Below are positions 37,329 through 47,764 of a stretch of 64,000 nt of DNA, piece by piece (the stretch's first letter is position 1; each line of letters starts with the position of its first letter). The notes beneath the pieces were generated by a model. The model was not told the origin of the DNA. It worked only from the letters and a program-made list of their open reading frames with translations, and did not search any database. This DNA comes from JACKIC01 sp964392305 (lineage in GTDB: Bacteria; Planctomycetota; UBA1135; UBA2386). The stretch is taken from contig CAYMPV010000020.1 of assembly GCA_964392305.1 (NCBI GenBank), forward strand, positions 42,051 through 106,050, read 5' to 3'. A program made the position numbers and the translations under genes.

Positions 37329-38141
37329 CTATCCGACTACGAACCGCCGCCCGAGCGCCTCGATGCTGCCCGCGGCGATCAACTTCGCCTCCGCCCTTCG
37401 GATCCGCTCCTGAACACCGGGCGACTCGGTCTCGACGTAACGGAACAGGTACTCCGTGCTCTCGTCCCGCACCGGCAGGCCGGTCGCTGCGAGCAGCTGC
37501 CGCACCGCGTCGTGATCTTGCACACCATCAGGGTCCATTGGGCGAACGTCGATCGGCACGCGCTTTCCCAGCAGGCCCGCCACCAGCCAATGCCTGACGG
37601 GGAGCACTCGGGCCGCCGCCAATCCCGAGGTTACGCCGTGCAGCCACATCACGGTGACCGCGCTGACTGCCGCGAAGTCGAAGTCTTCGATCAACAACCG
37701 ACCGCCGGGCCGAAGCTGCTGCACCGCGTGGCCGACGCTGTCGCCGATGTCGTCGCACTCGTGAAGCGATCGCGCGAAGACGACCGCGTCGAACAGGCCG
37801 TCGTGGAACTGCGGCCAGTGGGCGATCCGTGCATCCACACCACGGCGTCGACTCCTGCCGACTGCAGCAGCGTCTTCGTCGATCGCCACGACCGCGCAGC
37901 GACTGCCCTGCAGCGCCGCCGCGAGCTGACCATCACCGCAGCCGACTTCGAGTACCCGGCAAGCCCGCCGTGGCAGGTGCCGACGCACGAACGCCACGGT
38001 GTGCGCGATGCCTGCGGAATCAGTTGGGCGACGCGCCTGGCGGCAACTCCCGCCACTGCCATCCCACGCCTCCGCAGTGAGCTCGCGTGTCCGGCTCGGC
38101 GACGTCGCGACGCCGCCACGTCCAGGTGCGGGAACTGGCAT
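37329..38141 (-). CDS. class I SAM-dependent methyltransferase
   Basis: 270 residues. Rossmann methyltransferase: motif I VLEVGCGDGQLAAAL (about 63-77), acidic strand-2 end AIDED, motif around FDAVVFARSLHECDDI, and the post-motif RPGGRLLIEDFDF. Substrate not evident. It starts 11 bases after the CBS gene stop on the same strand, so the two are probably co-transcribed. The first 45 residues before the domain are poorly ordered in appearance (Pro/Arg/Gly-rich), so a later start is possible. Confidence 0.85.
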   Translation of the reverse strand: MPVPAPGRGGVATSPSRTRELTAEAWDGSGGSCRQARRPTDSAGIAHTVAFVRRHLPRRACRVLEVGCGDGQLAAALQGSRCAVVAIDEDAAAVGRSRRRGVDARIAHWPQFHDGLFDAVVFARSLHECDDIGDSVGHAVQQLRPGGRLLIEDFDFAAVSAVTVMWLHGVTSGLAAARVLPVRHWLVAGLLGKRVPIDVRPMDPDGVQDHDAVRQLLAATGLPVRDESTEYLFRYVETESPGVQERIRRAEAKLIAAGSIEALGRRFVVG

Positions 38142-38152
38142 GGCCGCACCGC

Positions 38153-38755
38153 CTAGTGCAAGTGATTCGGTGCGGGCTTGCCATCACGATGACTGGCACC
38201 CAACAGCACAGGTTGATTGCTTGGCAGCCCTGGGCCAAGGGTCGGCAATTCCACCGGCCGATCCAATACCACCGCGTCGGCTGTGCGCGGCACAGGCGCT
38301 GGGGTGCGCGGTCGGCCGATGATGGCCAGGGTGCGGACCAGATGCGTGGCGTCCTTCGAGGGCGCACCGTTGGCGCCGCCGTCGTCGACCCATCGCAGGA
38401 GATCGTTGCTGCACAACATGCCGATCACACGTTGCTGCGCGTCGATCACCGGCAGACGGTGAACGCCCCGGTCGCGCATCAGCATCTCCGCCTGCAACAG
38501 TGACTCCGTTGCCGCGATGCTGGCTACGTCCCTGGCCATGGCGTCGCTGACCAGCAGGTCTGCCAGCTTCTTGCCAGTGGTCAAGCCTGCCATGCAGATG
38601 TCGCGATCGGTGATCATGCCCTGCACACGCCCGGCCTCGTCGACGACGGGCACACTGCCGCAGTCGTTCCTCCAAAGCAGGCCGGCGGCCAGCGCCAAGC
38701 TGTCACTCGCGCAACAGCAGGCGGCGTTCTTCGTCATGTGTTCTGCGACGCTCAT
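38153..38755 (-). CDS. CBS-domain pair protein
   Basis: 200 residues from ATG 38755, supported by GAGGAAC upstream; the longer frame adds nine unconserved codons. CBS 1 about 7-60 (MTKNAACCCASDSLALAAGL, SVPVVDEAGRVQGMITDRDI), CBS 2 about 72-130 (ARDVASIAATESLLQAEMLM, HRLPVIDAQQRVIGMLCSND). Tandem CBS domains bind adenosine nucleotides and regulate partners by energy state. A disordered, Pro-rich tail follows. Likely in an operon with the methyltransferase. Confidence 0.92.
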   Translation of the reverse strand: MSVAEHMTKNAACCCASDSLALAAGLLWRNDCGSVPVVDEAGRVQGMITDRDICMAGLTTGKKLADLLVSDAMARDVASIAATESLLQAEMLMRDRGVHRLPVIDAQQRVIGMLCSNDLLRWVDDGGANGAPSKDATHLVRTLAIIGRPRTPAPVPRTADAVVLDRPVELPTLGPGLPSNQPVLLGASHRDGKPAPNHLH

Positions 38756-39051
38756 GGTTCGTTCCTCGTGGGCGAGTGGCAACTGCAGCCGCCGGCAACG
38801 TACGACACCTCGATGGACATCGCTGTCGTAGATGGGCGCTGTAGTCGAGCTGGCACGGGCGCGGTCACCGACCGAACGGCCTTGTGAGCAGTTCGGCGAG
38901 TTTGTCAGACATGGGTGCGGAAGGCAGCCGGCCCGTGCTTGCTCGGGATCCTTTCTAGCCCGGACGGATGAGTCCGACGTGAGCCGCGCATGAAAGCCAA
39001 TTCACGACATGGCTCGGTGATGAAGCAGCGCCAGCTCTCGTCCCGGGTCGC
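38756..39051. other. intergenic region upstream of the CBS gene
   Basis: 296 bases between the CBS gene start and the stop of the DUF1552 gene. A 15-codon minus-strand ORF (38865-38912, MSDKLAELLTRPFGR) is visible and could be a leader peptide or debris. A CGGAC/GTCCG hairpin lies near 38964-38979. No gene can be supported. Confidence 0.35.
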
Positions 39052-40449
39052 TCAGACGTCGCCGAGCGCGCCCGTGCTGTCCGCGAACGAGTCGGTCTGC
39101 ACCCCGAGCCGCTGCAGCATCGTCACGAACAGGTTCGCCAGCGGGATCTCCTCCTTGGAGAACTCGAGCTGCCAGGGTTCGGTGCCCCCGTCCCAGCCAC
39201 CCGCATAGGCATTGGCCCCCGCGTAGTCGAGATACTGGCCGTGCGCGAACCCCATGCTGCTGCCGCCGAGCAGGATCAGCGGATAGTTGCGCGACAGGTG
39301 GAAGGCGCTCGACGCCGACCCGAACAGGACCAGCGTGTTGTCGAGCATGTTGCCGTCTCCACCGGGTTCGGGCGTCGCCTTCAACTTGCCGACGAAGCGG
39401 CCGAGCTCTTCGCTGAGGAAGCGGCAGTAGGTGCCGAAGTTCTTCCAGCCATCCGGCTTCTTGGTCTCGTGCGAGAGCTGGTGCGCCAGCGGGAACCCGA
39501 CCGCGCGACCGAGGTGATCGCTGATGCCGATGCCGTTCTCGCGGCCGATCTGATAGGTCGCGACGCGCGTCGAGTCCGTCTGGAACGCCAGATGGATGAG
39601 CCCGTACATCGCCTGCAGATAGGTGCGCGAATCGTCGGGCGTGACGTCGAGTTCGAGGTGACCGGCGTCGACCTGGGGCAACGGGATGCTCACCCACCGC
39701 TTGGCCTTCTCGACCTTCAACTCGGTCTCGCGCACCGACTCGAGGTACTCGTCGAGCGCCTGCTGGTCGTTGCCGGACAGCTTGCCGCGCAGCGCCTTGG
39801 CGTCGCTGAGCAGATCGTCGAGCGCGCTCTGGTCGAGAGCGAGCCGGCGGGCCGCGTCGCCGTCGCTGGTCACGAACAGCGAGTCGAAGATCTTCTTCGG
39901 CCGGTGCGCCGCCGGGATCGCGCGGCCGTTGCGATCGAACGACAGGGTCTGCGCGCCGCGCGGCGTGCCGGTGCCGCCGTCCGTCGACATGACCAGCGAG
40001 GCGTAGCGGGTCTCTTCACCGACGTGCGCCGCGAACAGCTGATCGAGCGAGATCGAGTTCTTGTAGGGACCTCTGGGGCCGGTCGCCGCGCCGGTCAAGA
40101 ACTGGTCGGCGTTCGAATGGCCGTGGATGCCGCGCGCGGCCGGGTGTGACAGTCCGGACAGGATCGTCAGGTCGTGGCGCAGCGGTTCGAGCGGCTCGAG
40201 GCATTTGGTGAAGGTGAACTCCCTGCCCTTGCCGTGCGGGAACCAGGCCCAGTCCTGGTACGCGGGATCCTCGGCGAGCGGCATCGGCACGCCGTCGGGA
40301 AAGTAGATGCAGGCGAAGCGCTTGGGCCGATCGCGGCGCGCGACGGGGCCGGCGGCCCGCGCGAAGGTCTCGAACCACGGCAGCGCGAGCGCGACCGCGG
40401 AACCCCGCAGGAACCGGCGCCGATCGAGCGATGCGATGTCGATGTTCAT
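39052..40449 (-). CDS. DUF1552 protein with Tat signal
   Basis: 465 residues from ATG 40449; the upstream in-frame extension is excluded because the twin-arginine signal DRRRFLRG (9-16) followed by a hydrophobic stretch lies at this N-terminus. The DUF1552 body includes KRFACIYFPDGVPM, HPAARGIHGHSNADQFLTGA and GDGNMLDNTLVLFGS. In Planctomycetota, DUF1552 and DUF1592 genes are habitually adjacent; the biochemical function is not established. Exported folded, probably with a cofactor. It lies 10 bases after the DUF1592 stop, so the two form an operon. Confidence 0.92.
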   Translation of the reverse strand: MNIDIASLDRRRFLRGSAVALALPWFETFARAAGPVARRDRPKRFACIYFPDGVPMPLAEDPAYQDWAWFPHGKGREFTFTKCLEPLEPLRHDLTILSGLSHPAARGIHGHSNADQFLTGAATGPRGPYKNSISLDQLFAAHVGEETRYASLVMSTDGGTGTPRGAQTLSFDRNGRAIPAAHRPKKIFDSLFVTSDGDAARRLALDQSALDDLLSDAKALRGKLSGNDQQALDEYLESVRETELKVEKAKRWVSIPLPQVDAGHLELDVTPDDSRTYLQAMYGLIHLAFQTDSTRVATYQIGRENGIGISDHLGRAVGFPLAHQLSHETKKPDGWKNFGTYCRFLSEELGRFVGKLKATPEPGGDGNMLDNTLVLFGSASSAFHLSRNYPLILLGGSSMGFAHGQYLDYAGANAYAGGWDGGTEPWQLEFSKEEIPLANLFVTMLQRLGVQTDSFADSTGALGDV

Positions 40450-40459
40450 TGGCGGGGTC

Positions 40460-43156
40460 TCACTTCGACCGGAACAGCGCGCTGGTCGCAATGAGGGTGA
40501 CCATGGTAGCAAGCCCGTCGCCGCGCTTGCGAGCCTCGGCGGTCATCTGGTCGATCGCCGCGTGATCCCCGAACGTCAGTGGCCGGCCCAGCGCGAAGGT
40601 CAGCAGCTTGCAGACCATCGCCCGCACGAACTGGTCCTGCCGGTTCTCGAGCAGGAAGCGCTTGAGCCCGTCCATGCCTTCGAGCTTCTGGTCGTTGAAC
40701 AACACGCCCACCGCATCGACCGGCTGACCCTGCACCAAGGTCCGCCAACCGCCCACGGCGTCGTAGTTCTCGAACGCGATGCCCCACGGATCGATCTTCA
40801 CGTGGCACGACATGCAGGCCGCGGCGTTGCGGTGGTTCTCGATGCGCTGCTTGAGAGTCAGCTTGGCGATCTCGGGGTCGGCGAGGTCGATCACCGGGAC
40901 CGCGGCCGGCGGCGGCGGCGGCGGATCGTCGAGCAGGCGCTCGAGCATCCAGATGCCGCGCTTGAGCGGGTGCGAGTCCTTGCCGTCCGAGTTCATCGCC
41001 AACAGACCGGCCTGCGTCAGCAACCCGCCGCGGTGCTGCCCGGGCAACAGCTCGACGCGTCGGAACCGGTTGCCGATCACGTCGCGCGACCCGTAGTGCC
41101 GCGCGAGCCGTTCGTTGACCATCGCGAAGTCGGCGTGGAGGAACTCCAGCACGCTGTAGTCGTTGCGCAGGACCTCGTCGAAGAAGGCGATGGGCTCCTC
41201 GCGCATCGCTTCGTGCAAGGCCTCGTCGAATTCCGGGTAGGCCTTGCCGTCGACGTGCAGGTAGTCCAGCAGCGCCATGCCGAGCCATTGCCGCGTGAAC
41301 TGTTTGACGAAGCGCCGCGACTTCGGATCGGCCAGCATGCGCGCGACCTGACCGCGCAGGGCCTCGACGGGCTGCAACTGCCCGGCCTTCGCCACGGCGA
41401 GCAGTTCGTCGTCGGGCACGCTGCACCACAAGAACATGGACAGCCGCGTGGCCAGTTCGAGATCGGTGAGCGGCGCATCGGCGTTCGCATCGGCCGCGTC
41501 CGGCGCCGGCCCCGACTCGACGAGATACAAGAAGTTCGGCGACGAGAGCACGGTCGCCGCCACTTCGATCACGGCCTGCTGCAAGCTGTCGCACGTCGGC
41601 CGCAGCTTCTCGAACAGCCGCATCTTCTGCTCGATCTCCGCAGCGCTCGCGTCGCGGCGCCACGCGCGCGCCATGAAGGCCGCGAGCACTTCTCGGGCGT
41701 AGACGAGTTCGTCCGTCGCGTTGGGACTGTCGAAGAAGATCCGCGTGTGCGAAGCCGGCGGCCATTGGTCGTGGGCCGGCGCCGTCACCTCGACATCTTC
41801 GACGTGGATGTCGCCGCCCGACACGGACGAGTTGACGAGCTTGAGATACTCGGAGGGACTCGGCAGATCGCCGAGCTTGGTGACCTCACGCACTCCGTTG
41901 CGCGGGTAGATCTGGCTCAGCGGCACGTCCCATTGGTAGACGCGCGGCGCCCCAGGCGCGGCGTCGACGACCAGGTCGTGCTCGCTGATGCGCACCGCAG
42001 CCTGCGAGTCGTTGCTCGCCTGCCAGCCGAACACCAGCTGCATGCTCGGCGCGGTACCGTCGTCGAGGGCGGCCCGCGACGCGCGCACGCGCACCCGCAG
42101 CGTGCCGTCGTCGGGGATCTGGTCGCCGAGCTCGACGATCAGTCCACGGCCCCGGGGAACGACGGCGACGACCTCGGCGGCCGCCGGCAACTCGACCAGC
42201 TGCGGAGCCGGCGCCCATGCGAACTTCGCACCGTAGTAGCCCCACGCCTGCGCGGCCATGCGCCCCGTCCGCCGATCGAGGTAGTGTGCGCCGTTCGGTC
42301 GGACCTCGTTGCGCCGGGCTTGTTGCGCCAGCTCGGCCTGCATCTTCTCGGGATCGGCCTCGTGCTTCTTGCGGATCTGTTCGAGCTGCGCGTCCTGCCG
42401 CGCCCACTCGACCGCCGCGGCGGCCTGCATCGAAACTCCCCAGAAGAGCGGCGCCGGGCGTTCGCCCACCACGGTCGCGAGTTTCAGCGCCTTGCGGGCG
42501 GAGTCCAGATAGGCCCTGAACTGGATGCCCGAGAGGTGCAGCACCTCGGAGCTGTTCTCAAAGCCGTCGGCCGACGTGGGGTCGGGCGGCAGGTCTTCGG
42601 CGAAGTCGTACGGCAGTCCGAGCAGGTCCTGCAGCGCGTACTCGTACTCGTAGCGCGCCATGCGCCGGAACGACGAATGCTCCTTCGTGCCGCGACGCAC
42701 CGCCGAAGCCGTGTGGCTCTGATCTGCCAGCCACTCGATCACCTTGCTGCGATCCGCGTCGCTCAACTCAACCTCGTCCTCGGGCGGCATCTCGCCGTTG
42801 GTGAGCACACCGAGCACGTCGAGCCACCAGTCGACGTCGCTGCCGTGGAACAGATCCGGATTCAGCGTGTCGATGCGCACGTCGCCCTTCTGCTTGTCGG
42901 GTCCGTGACAGCGAACGCAGGCCCGCGTGAGGATCGGCTCGATGTCGCGCCGGAACGTCTGCAGGTCGGGTTCGGGCGCCGTGCCGACCACGCGCTTCGC
43001 CTCCTGCCTCTTGTAGCTCGAACGCGCGGCCCCTTGTGCCTTGAGCTCGGCGAACGACGGGGGAGGCGCGACACCGGTCTGACCGATGGCGACACCACAC
43101 GTCGGGCCCAACAGGGCGACGAGGCAGCAGAGGAGTTGGCGCGAGGTGATGGGCAT
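40460..43156 (-). CDS. planctomycete cytochrome-c/DUF1592 family protein
   Basis: 898 residues from ATG 43156 with a signal peptide (TCGVAIG before QTGV). An N-terminal heme-binding motif CVRCH (80-84, PSCyt1 type), a DUF1587 segment (FRRMARYEYEYALQDLLGLP), then DUF1592/DUF1588/DUF1585 blocks, with a second heme-like motif CMSCH near residue 783 in CMSCHVKIDPWGIAFENYDA. Probably an exported or membrane-associated c-type cytochrome acting in oxidative catabolism or electron transfer together with the DUF1552 protein (inference from constant gene pairing). Confidence 0.92.
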   Translation of the reverse strand: MPITSRQLLCCLVALLGPTCGVAIGQTGVAPPPSFAELKAQGAARSSYKRQEAKRVVGTAPEPDLQTFRRDIEPILTRACVRCHGPDKQKGDVRIDTLNPDLFHGSDVDWWLDVLGVLTNGEMPPEDEVELSDADRSKVIEWLADQSHTASAVRRGTKEHSSFRRMARYEYEYALQDLLGLPYDFAEDLPPDPTSADGFENSSEVLHLSGIQFRAYLDSARKALKLATVVGERPAPLFWGVSMQAAAAVEWARQDAQLEQIRKKHEADPEKMQAELAQQARRNEVRPNGAHYLDRRTGRMAAQAWGYYGAKFAWAPAPQLVELPAAAEVVAVVPRGRGLIVELGDQIPDDGTLRVRVRASRAALDDGTAPSMQLVFGWQASNDSQAAVRISEHDLVVDAAPGAPRVYQWDVPLSQIYPRNGVREVTKLGDLPSPSEYLKLVNSSVSGGDIHVEDVEVTAPAHDQWPPASHTRIFFDSPNATDELVYAREVLAAFMARAWRRDASAAEIEQKMRLFEKLRPTCDSLQQAVIEVAATVLSSPNFLYLVESGPAPDAADANADAPLTDLELATRLSMFLWCSVPDDELLAVAKAGQLQPVEALRGQVARMLADPKSRRFVKQFTRQWLGMALLDYLHVDGKAYPEFDEALHEAMREEPIAFFDEVLRNDYSVLEFLHADFAMVNERLARHYGSRDVIGNRFRRVELLPGQHRGGLLTQAGLLAMNSDGKDSHPLKRGIWMLERLLDDPPPPPPAAVPVIDLADPEIAKLTLKQRIENHRNAAACMSCHVKIDPWGIAFENYDAVGGWRTLVQGQPVDAVGVLFNDQKLEGMDGLKRFLLENRQDQFVRAMVCKLLTFALGRPLTFGDHAAIDQMTAEARKRGDGLATMVTLIATSALFRSK

Positions 43157-43290
43157 GGGAGCAGCGCATTCCCATTGCTGCGTCGCGCAGACCCGAGCAA
43201 CGTGGGGATGTGCAGCAGGAAGGCGGGGGCGAACTCTAGCATGGGCACCGCCCGACGCCTGCAACGTGGGGCCAGCTGCTCGGGGAGTCC

Positions 43291-43330
43291 GCAACGGCTG
43301 CGCCGGAACGGCAACGGCTGCGCCGGAACG
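43291..43330. repeat. two exact tandem copies of a 20-bp unit
   Basis: GCAACGGCTGCGCCGGAACG occurs at 43291-43310 and again at 43311-43330, in the gap between the katG stop and the DUF1592 start. Only two units, so this is a simple tandem duplication and not an array. Confidence 0.9.
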
Positions 43331-43332
43331 CA

Positions 43333-43363
43333 ACGACCCGCCGGCGTTGCGCCAGCGGGTCGT
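43333..43363 (-). terminator. strong stem-loop, probable katG terminator
   Basis: ACGACCCGC (43333-43341) pairs with GCGGGTCGT (43355-43363); inside, GGC/GCC pair after one mismatch around a five-base loop. It lies 70 bases past the katG stop on the minus strand. No long T-run, as usual in GC-rich genomes. Confidence 0.5.
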
Positions 43364-43433
43364 GCGCGCACCCTCGTGGGCGCGGATCTTCGTGCGACCA
43401 CCCCGCTCACGCAGGACGGCCGCATCGTCCCTC

Positions 43434-45764
<2,331 letters not shown>

Positions 45765-45828
45765 TCTCGTCTCCTGTGGTTTGCCGCAGCGAGGCGGCGG
45801 TTGGTCTTGGGTTTCGATTCGTCTTGGG

Positions 45829-46260
45829 TCAGGCTTCGGCGGCGGGCGTCGCAGCGATGCAGCTCGGGCACGTGCCCCAGAAGATCACTTCCGCCTCGTC
45901 GATCCTGAAGTCGGTGTCGGCCGCGGTCAGGCATGGCGCGACGCCGACCGTGCAGTCGACGTCCACCGTCTTGCCGCAGGTGCGGCAGATGACGTGGTGA
46001 TGGTTGTCACCGACGCGTGGGTCGTAGAGGCTCGGTGACCCGGCGGGTTGCACGCGCCGGATCAGCCCCTTCTCGGTCAGCGCGCCGAGCGCGTCGTAGA
46101 CCGCCTGCCGCGAGATCGTGCCGATCTCGGCACGCACCTCCTCGGCGACCGCATCGGCGGTGCAATGCGGGCGGCGCCGAACCGCGCGCAGAACGGCGAG
46201 GCGTTGAGCCGTGACCTGCAGGCCGTGGGCGCGCAGGAGGTTTGCAGGGTCGTTTTCCAC
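45829..46260 (-). CDS. Fur-family regulator (FurA/PerR-like)
   Basis: 143 residues from a GTG at 46260 (a TTG seven codons upstream is possible). Winged-helix domain about 8-80 (LQVTAQRLAVLRAV, ISRQAVYDALGALTEKGLIR), then the metal-binding half with HHH (87-89), Cys92/Cys95 (CRTC) and Cys131/Cys134 (CPSC) zinc site. Directly upstream of katG on the same strand, so it is likely the peroxide- or iron-responsive repressor of katG and itself. The AT-rich stretch at 46374-46409 is a candidate operator region. Confidence 0.9.
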   Translation of the reverse strand: MENDPANLLRAHGLQVTAQRLAVLRAVRRRPHCTADAVAEEVRAEIGTISRQAVYDALGALTEKGLIRRVQPAGSPSLYDPRVGDNHHHVICRTCGKTVDVDCTVGVAPCLTAADTDFRIDEAEVIFWGTCPSCIAATPAAEA

Positions 46261-46280
46261 GGGCCGACCATGTTCGAGCA

Positions 46281-46318
46281 ATTCTGGACTCGATCAAGAT
46301 CTTTGCTTGTGCCAGAAT
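46281..46318. promoter_or_regulatory. inverted repeat upstream of fur
   Basis: ATTCTGG (46281-46287) and CCAGAAT (46312-46318) are inverted around a 24-base core that itself contains the palindrome AAGATCTT (46296-46303). It lies 21 bases upstream of the fur start and may be part of its promoter or autoregulatory operator. Confidence 0.35.
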
Positions 46319-46373
46319 CCGTAGGTGCGGGTGAAAGGGGGCGTATCGCCTCCCGGAACGTGGACCAAGGGGC

Positions 46374-46409
46374 ACTTTATCCATTATTATGACACGACTT
46401 ATGTCGGTC
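46374..46409. promoter_or_regulatory. AT-rich divergent promoter element between fur and the XPB-like gene
   Basis: The sequence around TTTATCCATTATTATGAC, followed by CGACTTATGTCG (an inverted repeat CGAC/GTCG), stands out against the local GC content. It resembles a Fur-box half-site series (TTAT...ATTATTATGA), but one half is weak, so this is a candidate only. Confidence 0.35.
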
Positions 46410-46480
46410 TTTCCCAGGCCGACGGCGGGCCGGCGTGAACATCGCTGTCATCGCTGGGCCGGCCCGACCACATAGCGGGT

Positions 46481-47764
46481 GTGTCCGATTCTCCCCGCCC
46501 AGTGCTCCGCTACCGATCGGGCCGCCTGCTCGTCGAGCGGTGGCCCGATCAACTGCCGAGCCCGTTCGGCCTGCAGGCGCACGCCGGGCGTCTCGAGGGA
46601 CCGGCGCGCCTGCGGTGGCGCGTGCGCAGCGTGCTGCAGGAACACTGCGTGCGGTTCGAGGACACCGTCTCGCCGAACCCCACCCCGCGGCGGGTTCCCG
46701 GCGTGCTCGACGGTGTTCGACCACTGGCGATCGCGGCCGCCCTGCGCCTCGCCGGTCATCGCGGCATCGTCGCCGGTGCGAGCGAACGCGATCGCGCCGC
46801 GCTCACCGCACATCTGTGCCGCACGCTCGGCGCTCCGACCCTCGTGATCGCCGCGGACAGCGCGGCCGAACACCGCTGGCGACGTTCGTTGCCCGTCGAG
46901 GTGCGCACGTGCGCGGCGGCGGCGCGTGAGATGCACTGGTTGGGCATGCGCCACGATCTGCTGGTCGTCGACGCGCCAGAACTGATGCCGCCGCTGCTCC
47001 TCGGCGCGGCGCTCGATGCCTCCGCAGCGCTGGCGCGCATCGCGTTCAGCGCCCGCGCCGAGTGGCGCCTGGTCGAGCCGCTGGCGGCACGCATCGGTTC
47101 GGTCGTGCATGTGGGGAGCGACGACGACGCGGCGGCAGTCGTCGAGTTGCGGGTGCCGTTGCCGGCCGAGCAGCTGCTTCGTCACGAAACAGCGTGGAGC
47201 ACGTTCCTGGCCGCGTTCGACCGCTTCGCGGCCGCGCAACCGTCGGCCGGCTTCGGCACGTTCGTCGCCCAGGCGCGTCGCGACCCGCAACAGCGTCCGG
47301 CGCTGCTCGCCTGGCATCAGGCGCTCTCTCTCGCTGCGTGGCACGAACACAAGGCGACGCTCGTCGCCGAACTGCTGCAGCGACACCGCGGCCAGCGTGT
47401 GCTCGTGTTCACGCCCAGCCGCGCCGTCGCCTACGAACTGGCTTGTCGACACATGATCGCGGCGCTGACCGCCGAGTTGACGCGCAGCGAACGCGGCACC
47501 CTGCTCGACGGCTTCGCGAACGGGACGTTGCCCGCATTGGCCGGCCCACGACTGCTGGACCTGGGTCCCGCCGAAGGCAGCGCCGACGTCGCCATCATCA
47601 TCGGCGGCGGTTTCGGCCGCGACCAACGCGCCGCGCGCGGCCGTCGCGTCGCGCCGGGCGGCATCGTCTACGAACTCGTTTCCCAGGACACGGTGGAGGT
47701 CGGTCGTGCGCACCGCTGGCGTGATCGCTCTCCCGCGCACGCGGCTGCCGTTCACCCTGGCTGA
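46481..47764 (+). CDS. XPB-like superfamily 2 helicase, probably inactive
   Basis: 427 residues from GTG 46481. The layout follows bacterial/archaeal XPB: RYRSGRLLVERWPD at the start, the damage-recognition-like N-part (PARLRWRVRSVLQEHCVRFED), then the ATPase core. Walker A, normally PTGxGKT, is VAGASERDRAAL (97-108); motif II, normally DExH, is VVDAPELM (162-169); motif III is SAR. Only the C-terminal motif VI-like block remains (RDQRAARGRR, then VYELVSQDTVEV). ATP hydrolysis is therefore doubtful. It overlaps the nuclease gene by 59 bases. Likely a structural partner of that nuclease. Confidence 0.7.
   Translation: MSDSPRPVLRYRSGRLLVERWPDQLPSPFGLQAHAGRLEGPARLRWRVRSVLQEHCVRFEDTVSPNPTPRRVPGVLDGVRPLAIAAALRLAGHRGIVAGASERDRAALTAHLCRTLGAPTLVIAADSAAEHRWRRSLPVEVRTCAAAAREMHWLGMRHDLLVVDAPELMPPLLLGAALDASAALARIAFSARAEWRLVEPLAARIGSVVHVGSDDDAAAVVELRVPLPAEQLLRHETAWSTFLAAFDRFAAAQPSAGFGTFVAQARRDPQQRPALLAWHQALSLAAWHEHKATLVAELLQRHRGQRVLVFTPSRAVAYELACRHMIAALTAELTRSERGTLLDGFANGTLPALAGPRLLDLGPAEGSADVAIIIGGGFGRDQRAARGRRVAPGGIVYELVSQDTVEVGRAHRWRDRSPAHAAAVHPG

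Noticed and set aside
38865..38912. 15-codon ORF MSDKLAELLTRPFGR upstream of the CBS gene
   Set aside because: Too short to support as a gene; mentioned as possible leader peptide only.
43291..43330. tandem repeat considered as a CRISPR or VNTR array
   Set aside because: Only two units and no spacers.
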